From Saprospiraceae bacterium (lineage in GTDB: Bacteria > Bacteroidota > Bacteroidia > Chitinophagales > Saprospiraceae), in assembly GCA_016712145.1 (NCBI GenBank), contig JADJRO010000001.1, positions 2,356,501 to 2,420,500 of the forward strand: a stretch of 64,000 nt of DNA, written 5' to 3'. The notes under the pieces are model-generated. The model made no database searches. It worked only from the letters and a program-made list of their open reading frames with translations, and was not told where the DNA came from. How positions within the stretch are numbered: the stretch's first letter is position 1; the number at the start of each line of letters is the position of its first letter. Shown one piece after another: positions 56,601 to 64,000 of this stretch. The translations under genes and the position numbers were made by a program.

Positions 56601-59600
56601 CACATGCAACTGTTTGATCATCAAATTCGTAAAAACGAATTTTAAACATAGAGCTGAGTGCTGTTGCAATTAATGATGTTGATTGAGAACTTGATGTTAG
56701 GGTTCCTTGGTTTGGACATGGAATAAAAGTTGGATTCAATTTGTCAATATTTGATCCATCGCCAACTTCACCCCAATAATTTAAACCCCAGATAGATAGT
56801 TGATCACTTTGATCATATATTAAGGCGTGTTCATAGCCTGCCAATATAGTATGCCAATTGTTTGCACCAACTAATTGAAATGGCACAGCACTGCTTAGTG
56901 TCGTTCCATTTCCTAATTGACCATGATTGTTATTTCCCCACAACCACAAGCTACCATCTTGCTTTGTTGCAATTGAAAAATTAGCACCTGTAGATAATTG
57001 ATCCCATTGCAGGTCTGTACCAACCATTGCAGGTATTAATGCTGTTGCATAGCTATTACCAAGTTGACCAAGTTGATTTCGCCCCCAGCTCAAAAGTGAT
57101 CCATTATTTTTTATTGCTGTAGTGTGTTCCCAACCTCCTTTTACTAACTTCCAATCACCTGATGAGCTAATTAAGGTTATTGAATTCCTATTTATGTTTG
57201 AACCTTCACCCAATTGATAATGGTTATTTCTACCCCAGCCCCAAAGATTACCAGCAATATCAATTGCAAAACAATGATGACCAATTGAAGCATCAATTGT
57301 TTTCCAATTTCCTGATGATACTAAAACTGGTGTTGTCTTATTTATAAAAGTACCATCTCCAAGTTGTCCATATTGATTTTCACCCCATGCCCACAAGGTT
57401 CCAGTAATTTTTGTTGCAAGAACCATATATCCTCCAGCATCAATTTTGTCCCAATCTGAATCTATTCCTACTTGAAGTGGCGTACTAGAATTGATAAAAT
57501 TTCCTTGACCTAATTGTCCTTGATAATTTCCGCCCCAAGCCCATAAAGTTCCATTGTTTTTCAGTGCTATTGAAAAATGTCCACCAGCAGATATATATTT
57601 CCAATTTGTGTCTCCACTAACTTGAATAGGAATATTTCTTGCTATAGTCGTACCATCACCTAACTGTCCACTAAAATTATCGCCCCATGCCCACAAGGTT
57701 CCATCATTCTTTATAGCTAAAGTGTGTTGGCCTCCAACAGCAAGCATTCTCCAACAGCCCAAGTTTTCTTCAATCACTGAACTATCAATACAAAATTGCA
57801 ATAGGTTTGTCGTAATCCCTGTTGGCAAGTACGCACCCGGATAGTCCAAACACACCAAATCAGGTGTTGGAGGCGTACAATAAATCCATGATGGATCTTT
57901 TATAACAGATCCGAAAGAAACACCAGGTGTCAGAGATTCAATTTCTATTTTTCCAAAATAATTTATTTCGCAATTATTGATTAAATCCAATGCATAGCAA
58001 CAAGAAGAACTATCAACTTGAATTTCACGTGCAACAATTTGAATTTCTTCGCAGGGATTACAGCAAGGTGTAATCTGTAAACAATAGCTGGTATCTTGAA
58101 AACAAACCGAACTGTCAGCGAAAACCAATCCAAAGCTTACACAAAAATCTTGAGGATTGGTAATTGGAATGCTGCTTACCACTTTAACACATAAATTGCC
58201 AGAAATAGCTCCCGGTAGAAGTACACCGCCCAGATCAATCGTTAATGGATCCTGATATCCACTGCTTCCGCATGCATGCAATCCAAAATTTGGACTGGTC
58301 ACATCAATGTTTACATCTGTTGCAGGATATGGTGACAGATTTTGTACACTAAAAAATAAACAGTATTGATTTGAATTTGTACTGTCGCAAACAATACGCA
58401 TGTCTATTGGTGTGATGCAGTTACCCCCACAACTCGGAGCTATACAATTTGTTAGAATAGTATCTCTACATATGGCAATACAACCACCAGATTTTGTTTT
58501 TTCATACCATACAAATTCAATCTCTTGTACGCTAGCTGATCCTATGAGACCGCTGAGGCAAAAAGTAAAAAAATCAGTTGTTAGTCCACCAGGCAAATTA
58601 CCTCCCGGATATTCGATATATTGTGAAGTTGAAGTTCCGGAATTATATAAACCAGAAGCAACACTTGTAGAACTAAAAGTCCATCCAGGAGTTAAAATAT
58701 TTACCTCCGCTTTTTTAATACTAAAACCAGCATTATTATTTAGATCTACAGAATAACAACAGGCGCTGTCGGTACAATTAATAATAGAATCAGAATACTT
58801 TTCAGCAGTTATATAAATATTGTCGCAACAATTAATTGTATCAGCTGTTCGTATGCATTCACAAGAATATTTTCCGATAAAAATATCTGGATCATAACCA
58901 CCAGCAGTATAAACTAGACCACTTGAATTTGTATCTGGTTTAAAATTAATCGAATTCGTTCTTCCTAGAATCACAAAACTTCCGTTATTGTCAGGAGCAA
59001 TGGACCATCCATCATCATTTCCGGATCCATTAATATTAAAATCTTTGATATTACAATCATTCCCAAAAACTCCAAAATAGGTATTTGCAAAAGTATAACC
59101 TGATGCAAAAAAATTATTTCCACCAATAAAATATACATTATCATTAACATCAACTGAAAGTTCATTGATGTAGTTGTGATTGGGTATTTCCTTTTGGCAT
59201 ATACGATCCCCGTCGCTATCATATTTTACAAGAAAGCTTGTTTCATTTGGACCAGTAATTGGATATGGAGGACCTTTTGGATTTATATCGTAATAAATTA
59301 AGTTGGGTGCATATTTATCAAAACTGATTACAAACCCGCCATTGATTGCCTCAATATCTGTTACATTACCTTGAAGATCAGTTGGAGATAGCGGGGAACC
59401 TAATAAGGCATATGCCCAACTAAATATGAGTGCCCCTGGAGTTGGTTCATCAAATCTTGCAAAAAATGGTGCACTATTGGAAGAAATGGGTGAAGTCAGT
59501 GGGCCTAATGGTAAATCGGGATTATTGTCATTATTAAAATCAACAAGTTGTGAATAATGCCCAGCGACATAGATTTCTCCAGATGACCCCACACTCACTC

Positions 59601-62600
59601 CAAGTGGATAAGCGCCACCTGTGTTAGTCGAGGACGGAACCAATGATGTTGACCATACATGACTACCATTAACATAGTTAAATTTCACCATATAAAAATC
59701 TTGATTACCACCACTTATTAATGGGGCTGTTGGTGAAGACACATTTGGAATTTCATTGTCATCAAAAACCATTGAACCTGTAAAAATTCCTACAAGTATT
59801 GGATTGTTATCTGCATCCAAATCCATATCGGACAACAGCGTTCTGTATTCACCATTACCATAGATAAGAGACCATTGTAATGCTGGAATGTAGTAAGAGT
59901 CACAAGTATTCGTTACACTGTATTTTGCTAAAAATATAACTTGACCATTGTAATTATTTGTATGAACATTACTTGTACCACCACCCCCTGGAATGGTGAT
60001 TGTTTTACTATTTGAAACACCGGCTACATAGAATCCACCACTGAAATGTTTTATTACAAGTCCCTGGTCATCTGCTTCGCCACTTATTGAAAAATTCCAA
60101 CATAAGCCGCAACTTTCATCGTATTTTGAAACGAAACAGTCGTTGTTTATTGCAGCAGAATTTAAATGACCAGTTATTGGTCCACCGTTGTAATGTCCAG
60201 TACAATAATAATTTCCTCCTTGGTCTGAATCTATATAAAAATCTGAATGATTTGGTAAGCCATCTAAACCAATCGGAACTTTAGATTCACCAAACATGTT
60301 AAAACAATTAAGAGCAATTTCCGTTTTATCACAAATCCCACACTGCACACAAACTGAAAAACAACTATCCTTCTGAAAACATACGTTGCCATTGTCACCT
60401 GTTTCCTCGTATTTTAAACAAATGGTGTACTGTCCGGATTGTGTATACGTATGTGAAGCATCAACCGGTCCAATCCCTTCAAAGTATCCACTGCTAGTGC
60501 CATCACCCCAATCAATCAGCATCCGCTGACACCAACCAATGCACGGATGGCTTATACAAATCATACAGGAATCTCTGATAACTTCAACCTGTGTTGCTGC
60601 TATAGCTAGAAATGCGTCTTCATTGACGCAACAACTATCCAATGGACAATTCCCAAAATTTAATCCTGAAATTACCGAGTGTCCATCTAAAACATCAATT
60701 TCATAACTACCCGTTGGAGGATAACTCTGAATATATCCTGATTGTTGCACTTCACATACTGTATAATGACCAATTGGAACATTTTGAAAAGAATAAAAAC
60801 CATCTCCCAGTGTGATAGCATTGCCAACTTCATTTCCAATTGCATCTTTTAATAGAATATTCCATCCCACACCAGGCTGATCACCAGAACTTCTTTCGCC
60901 ATCGCATTTTTTATCCAAAAATTTATAACCCGTTACAAAATTATTCTGATTACAACAGGCTGATTCTAATAAGCCAACTCCATAAACCAATCCTTGTATG
61001 TTTAAACCCATAGCAACACCATGCAAGTTTCTGAGCTTTGCACGGATGCAATATTCTCCTGCATCCAAGGTAAAAAAATTGGAACTGGAATGATCTACTG
61101 AGCCATCAAATGGAGTATGATCTGCGCTGCTTGATGAAGTAATACTCAATAAATTACTAATTAAATTACCGGATGCATCCGTTAAACAAATCTCAACCGC
61201 ATCATCTGCATACGCTTTCATTTTTATTCCAACAAGTGACGAATCTTCACAAACACAAAAACAATTTTGAAAAGTGTAAGGAATAAAATCTGGAGCCGGA
61301 TTATTTTGTATCCAATCGGCAAAAGGATGCGCAGAGATCCAGTTTGCAGATCCTGGAGTCAAAGCCCAACCAGAAATTGGCGAAATAACATAAGCAGGTG
61401 CAGACCCTGCACCTCCCCATAAGGGGGATTCTACTAATGTCCATTGACTCGTAGCAGATCCCGGAGGCAATAACACATCATTTATAGGATCATAGCCTGT
61501 ACTAATGTAAAGTGTATTCGTTACACAACTATCCGGACAACCGCAAGGCAGCACACAAATAGTATCAACACAGGTGCTACTATTTCCACAAGCATCTGTT
61601 GCGGTCCATATCACCAGCGTAGTACCTTCTGGATAAATTGCAGATGCATTATTTGTGTTTGTATAATTATTTACGATAATTGGGCTTGCATCACAATCAT
61701 CCTCAACATCCGGCGACAAAAATTCTACAAGGGCCTCACAACTACTCGAATGGTTGCCTAAACCCTGAACAACAATTTTCCGATTGCAATTTCTAAAAAT
61801 TGGTGCCAAGATGTCATTTAATAAAATTTGTTGTAGACATTCAGAAGTATTTCCACAAGAATCAACCACAGTCCATTCTCTATAAATGGTCGAAGGACAA
61901 GTGTCTGTTAAAACACTGTCTTCATAAAAAGAAATTAAAATTCCGCTGCATGCTTCTAATATATACGGAAATCCAGTAAATTCTGGTTCCGTAGGACTGC
62001 CACAAATCAACAGTACATCTTGAGGACAAATCAAAACGGGATCAACTGTGTCAATTTGAAAAATATTTTGAAAACAATTGCTTGAATTACCACAAGAATC
62101 TCTTACCAACCATTCTCTTAAAATATGTAAAGGGCATTGACGATTGAGAATTGAATCCCTATAGCTTGGAATAAACACGCTTTGGCAATTGTCAGTAATT
62201 GTTGGAAATCCAGTTTGGTCAGGAGTAATAGGATTATTACATGCTATAGTGATATCGGGAGGACAAACAATTGTTGGTGCTATGGTATCATTTTGAATAA
62301 TTTTCTGCTGACAATGAATGATATTTCCACAAAAATCTCTTGCAGACCAATCCCGAAGTATTTCTTTATAACAAGGTGTCATTTGAATTATAAAATCTGT
62401 GTAACTCACAAACGGATTCGGATCAAAATTATCTGAAACTGTAGGGTATCCGGTAGTAGGTGGACTGGTTAGCTGACTGCAATCCACCGTGATTCTTGGT
62501 GGACATACAATAGTAGGCGGTATCTTATCTGCGAAACTTACATGTACGGATCGACAACTTTGACAACTTGTAAAACCATTGGAAACAGTTACACAAACGT

Positions 62601-64000
62601 TATAATTTCCTGTAGTCGCATATTGATGAATCGGATTTTGCTGAGTACTGCCGCAAGGCGGTGCGTCTCCAAAATTCCAACAATAAGTTACGGCACCAGT
62701 TAAATTGGTCATGGCATTAAATTGGAAATTGCCACAACTGTCTAATGCATGACTGCTAAACTCAACGATACACGTATTGACACATTGCCCCTTTACGGTA
62801 TAGTTTAAGGACGCGGTACCAAGCGGTGTAGGTTCTTTCAGGTTTTGAGCTATCGAACTTGGTTGTACAATAACCGGGGTGAAACTTAATTTGTCAAAAG
62901 AATTGTCCAATTGTTTTAATCCGCATTCATCCAGACTTCCCGCATGAATGGCCAGATAACCATCAGACAAACCTATCCCAGAACCCGGGTTGACTCTGCC
63001 ATCTGCATACGCAAAATCAGACGTACCAATTTTAGTCAAGGAACCTTGATTAAAGTTCGTTTCACCATTGCTGAAATAACGAATTAAATTCAGGCTCAAT
63101 GAACTTCCGTTATCTATAAATTGAAAAAGCATAGGTCGAACGACTCCGCTAAAAATTCCGGTACCCACCGCATAAAACGAATTGGCATTAATACTAACAA
63201 TTTGATGAATTCCGGAATAATTTAGATTTCTATATATAAAGTTATTGGGATTGGTAGCTGATACCTTTATCACTTGTGCCTGTGATGGTGCAGTTAAAAT
63301 GCTACTTGCTAATAGAAATTCTCCATTTGCTGTCCGCTGTAAATCATTGATTCTTGAATTGGCACTAAAGGATCTGCCTAAATTTGTTGGAATACCGTTT
63401 GTACTTAAATTGACAACCACATAACATCCAAAATTTGCCAGGTGACCCGACATAGCCAATTGTCCACTGATCGGATTATAAACCGAAAGTTTGGTATGAT
63501 ATTCATCATCCTGATTGAGTGCTCCATATTTTCGTCTCCAATTTGCGGCTCCCCATTCATTTACAGCAGTTAAGATTACGTCGTCGTCATTTTTATTGTT
63601 TGTAAGATTGATAGATCCTAAAACAACATATCGGGTTGCGGCATTCGCTATGATAGGATTCTCAACGATGCTGTTGTAAGATTCATTGATCCCATAATCG
63701 TATGAAAATAAATTCAATGCATTTCCATTCAGATCATAAACACCCATCAGTACATCTTTTGGAAGTCCGGCATTGAGATCCTTTGAACCAACCAGCAGTA
63801 AATTATTTGAAGCATTTACAATAAAATCATTCCAGGAGGAGGTATCAGCAACTTCACTGGACCAAATATGATTCCCAGTTAAATCAAATTTATGCAGGCA
63901 GGCTCGCTTGCCATTACTCCCAATAACATAATAATTGTTTTGGTGAAATAACACTTTTTTAAAAGTATTATCCAATGCGTTTCCGGAAAGCAGTTGAAAG
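53683..64000 (-). CDS. Second giant secreted T9SS protein with PKD, HYR, SdrD-like and RCC1 repeats (5' end beyond the window)
   Basis: At least 3438 residues are visible; the frame remains open to base 64000, so the true start is outside the window. From the visible N-terminus: a propeller-like region (64000-62900), a PKD domain near 62760-62550, four HYR-related repeats with VCPPDITIAC-type cores (62530-61800) and one HYR domain (to 61560), an SdrD B-like domain (60930-60640), a SBBP-like propeller (60290-58900), conserved-repeat domains (58700-58050), RCC1 repeats with GTLWAWGDNFSGQLGDGT (57750-56740), more PKD-like modules, and a T9SS sorting domain (VYPNPSNQSFQL ... IKLIKVSK). A matrix or adhesive surface protein is inferred; no catalytic centre is evident. 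Confidence 0.9.
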   Translation of the reverse strand, partial: FQLLSGNALDNTFKKVLFHQNNYYVIGSNGKRACLHKFDLTGNHIWSSEVADTSSWNDFIVNASNNLLLVGSKDLNAGLPKDVLMGVYDLNGNALNLFSYDYGINESYNSIVENPIIANAATRYVVLGSINLTNNKNDDDVILTAVNEWGAANWRRKYGALNQDDEYHTKLSVYNPISGQLAMSGHLANFGCYVVVNLSTNGIPTNLGRSFSANSRINDLQRTANGEFLLASSILTAPSQAQVIKVSATNPNNFIYRNLNYSGIHQIVSINANSFYAVGTGIFSGVVRPMLFQFIDNGSSLSLNLIRYFSNGETNFNQGSLTKIGTSDFAYADGRVNPGSGIGLSDGYLAIHAGSLDECGLKQLDNSFDKLSFTPVIVQPSSIAQNLKEPTPLGTASLNYTVKGQCVNTCIVEFSSHALDSCGNFQFNAMTNLTGAVTYCWNFGDAPPCGSTQQNPIHQYATTGNYNVCVTVSNGFTSCQSCRSVHVSFADKIPPTIVCPPRITVDCSQLTSPPTTGYPTVSDNFDPNPFVSYTDFIIQMTPCYKEILRDWSARDFCGNIIHCQQKIIQNDTIAPTIVCPPDITIACNNPITPDQTGFPTITDNCQSVFIPSYRDSILNRQCPLHILREWLVRDSCGNSSNCFQNIFQIDTVDPVLICPQDVLLICGSPTEPEFTGFPYILEACSGILISFYEDSVLTDTCPSTIYREWTVVDSCGNTSECLQQILLNDILAPIFRNCNRKIVVQGLGNHSSSCEALVEFLSPDVEDDCDASPIIVNNYTNTNNASAIYPEGTTLVIWTATDACGNSSTCVDTICVLPCGCPDSCVTNTLYISTGYDPINDVLLPPGSATSQWTLVESPLWGGAGSAPAYVISPISGWALTPGSANWISAHPFADWIQNNPAPDFIPYTFQNCFCVCEDSSLVGIKMKAYADDAVEICLTDASGNLISNLLSITSSSSADHTPFDGSVDHSSSNFFTLDAGEYCIRAKLRNLHGVAMGLNIQGLVYGVGLLESACCNQNNFVTGYKFLDKKCDGERSSGDQPGVGWNILLKDAIGNEVGNAITLGDGFYSFQNVPIGHYTVCEVQQSGYIQSYPPTGSYEIDVLDGHSVISGLNFGNCPLDSCCVNEDAFLAIAATQVEVIRDSCMICISHPCIGWCQRMLIDWGDGTSSGYFEGIGPVDASHTYTQSGQYTICLKYEETGDNGNVCFQKDSCFSVCVQCGICDKTEIALNCFNMFGESKVPIGLDGLPNHSDFYIDSDQGGNYYCTGHYNGGPITGHLNSAAINNDCFVSKYDESCGLCWNFSISGEADDQGLVIKHFSGGFYVAGVSNSKTITIPGGGGTSNVHTNNYNGQVIFLAKYSVTNTCDSYYIPALQWSLIYGNGEYRTLLSDMDLDADNNPILVGIFTGSMVFDDNEIPNVSSPTAPLISGGNQDFYMVKFNYVNGSHVWSTSLVPSSTNTGGAYPLGVSVGSSGEIYVAGHYSQLVDFNNDNNPDLPLGPLTSPISSNSAPFFARFDEPTPGALIFSWAYALLGSPLSPTDLQGNVTDIEAINGGFVISFDKYAPNLIYYDINPKGPPYPITGPNETSFLVKYDSDGDRICQKEIPNHNYINELSVDVNDNVYFIGGNNFFASGYTFANTYFGVFGNDCNIKDFNINGSGNDDGWSIAPDNNGSFVILGRTNSINFKPDTNSSGLVYTAGGYDPDIFIGKYSCECIRTADTINCCDNIYITAEKYSDSIINCTDSACCYSVDLNNNAGFSIKKAEVNILTPGWTFSSTSVASGLYNSGTSTSQYIEYPGGNLPGGLTTDFFTFCLSGLIGSASVQEIEFVWYEKTKSGGCIAICRDTILTNCIAPSCGGNCITPIDMRIVCDSTNSNQYCLFFSVQNLSPYPATDVNIDVTSPNFGLHACGSSGYQDPLTIDLGGVLLPGAISGNLCVKVVSSIPITNPQDFCVSFGLVFADSSVCFQDTSYCLQITPCCNPCEEIQIVAREIQVDSSSCCYALDLINNCEINYFGKIEIESLTPGVSFGSVIKDPSWIYCTPPTPDLVCLDYPGAYLPTGITTNLLQFCIDSSVIEENLGCWRMLAVGGQHTLAIKNDGTLWAWGDNFSGQLGDGTTIARNIPIQVSGDTNWKYISAGGHFSIALKNNGTLWAWGGNYQGQLGQGNFINSSTPLQVGIDSDWDKIDAGGYMVLATKITGTLWAWGENQYGQLGDGTFINKTTPVLVSSGNWKTIDASIGHHCFAIDIAGNLWGWGRNNHYQLGEGSNINRNSITLISSSGDWKLVKGGWEHTTAIKNNGSLLSWGRNQLGQLGNSYATALIPAMVGTDLQWDQLSTGANFSIATKQDGSLWLWGNNNHGQLGNGTTLSSAVPFQLVGANNWHTILAGYEHALIYDQSDQLSIWGLNYWGEVGDGSNIDKLNPTFIPCPNQGTLTSSSQSTSLIATALSSMFKIRFYEFDDQTVACDTMLQFDCAPDTVNRCLLITNTFAECLNDSGGYKITFTIDNISSPGFDATDLIISSPDANVVSISPNTISLYPALGPGDPPRMVMTFVVTSPFPDPDGIIHLQMQLSDATGNFYCNQVSEISISLPDCPSECDCEKLSDINVFNSEFNHSINCNTTPKSYIIKCPKTATEFFIDGNLNCSDSCNGVLNWEIIDENGSLVLSGNELTTPANTLWSIQLLYSQFQKDKPYTVNLNGICGKDTCFCSFNLFFQACDSCCLKQDQFIQMVQNAIHINVDQSYCKATLTFDSLPCDIRISSINWKDGTISTGPFSPGSMIMHSYTPTQMSFLIAITVVEYDENGIKCNNISLLLPVDLNCKNCCKKGIGAYFQWQNLIAQGIPIKVSGCSVKAATPQFGDCYFYQTSPDWGDGSTILTGPFPASNSWTHTYASSGSYTICITVAEYPFGDPSLVPCRIHRFCETVVVDCDGPCICEGFSDLSFYYDKQHKVMATCRDTLKLDCPPDDCAWTFSGNLLCKNDCPESLLSWQLVNSNTGIPVASGTSVAFPGFGIYIPQAIVSMGGEYDLLLNGQCDVNVQCPCTIHLIFPGCNEICPCDPDVLVEDVEKGISKITILNNCTACFSPVALGECDMVSWYSLPNLTTPFAVSVGNQLICHNFKLPGNYLIKMLVTRKNTDGTICAVYEKIFSISVNCFTEPTFGTSEALCIINANRFSALDEPEQISNWEPINGNPIWKLSQDENSIISLKGHLGASDAVINSESVCLKNTAQDMRLRFIIPSKETSKHGSRLIVGLKSAQIEETQSSIKDWNSGLVKIAQINLCDLPVGEIDFKFSFNLIKDFIVANCTADSSIAVRFVVYLENDLDDEVLNSNSEVYLKSLCMLTNEISKSISELKPAICEVYPNPSNQSFQLNLLTPPVGTARIEIFDQFGNSIEKIQMKGQETKLSFGEIYPPALYFLRISIQDQSEFIKLIKVSK

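Overview
The window looks like a chromosomal segment of a Bacteroidota bacterium, probably a Saprospiraceae- or Chitinophagales-like lineage (inference). The evidence is low GC, many secreted proteins ending in a type IX secretion (T9SS) sorting domain, a TonB receptor with a carboxypeptidase-regulatory-like N-terminus, hybrid TPR sensor kinases, start sites with no clear Shine-Dalgarno sequence, and several TAnnTTTG-type -7 promoter elements. No rRNA, tRNA, CRISPR array or intact transposase was seen.

Layout. 1-9716: the 5' end of a secreted-protein gene and a 3206-residue T9SS giant with fibronectin III and LamG-like domains, both on the minus strand. 9973-13808: a LytTR response regulator, a TPR histidine kinase and a small T9SS propeller protein; the divergent spacer carries a pair of direct repeats with LytTR-site geometry. 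13809-24249: a region rich in secreted proteins (M43-like metalloprotease, two unknown T9SS proteins, a lipoprotein agmatine-deiminase homologue). It contains two copies of a ~667-bp leader cassette (13885-14553 and 21174-21840), a frameshifted beta-helix gene and a relic of a conjugation ATPase. 24308-29774: GNAT, DinB and VPS10/BNR genes, then a regular array of hairpin repeat modules. 29775-33396: a NarL-type two-component pair and small secreted or membrane proteins. 33570-40650: a divergent cluster of ECF sigma and anti-sigma genes against DUF4331, TPR lipoprotein and TonB receptor genes. 40779-41822: fatty acid desaturase, followed by 63-bp tandem repeats.

42333-47243 is the most interesting block. 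Six tightly packed minus-strand genes encode an outer-membrane-type protein, a lipoprotein, a patatin phospholipase (with a 1-nt frameshift), a membrane-anchored TIR-like protein, a membrane coiled-coil protein and a soluble TIR protein. A caspase-like/TPR gene, also split by a 1-nt frameshift, lies nearby at 48272-50676. TIR, patatin and caspase are recurrent effector modules of bacterial immunity and regulated cell death. I recognise no published system with this gene order, and there is no nucleotide cyclase or other obvious sensor.

50803-64000: a small secreted protein, a leucine-rich/MopE-like T9SS protein, and a second giant (over 3430 residues, open at the right edge of the window) with PKD, HYR, SdrD-like, RCC1 and T9SS domains.

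Two recurrent themes stand out. First, spacers are filled with locus-specific short-word repeats. Second, three coding frames are broken; two of these need only one base to repair and may be assembly errors.
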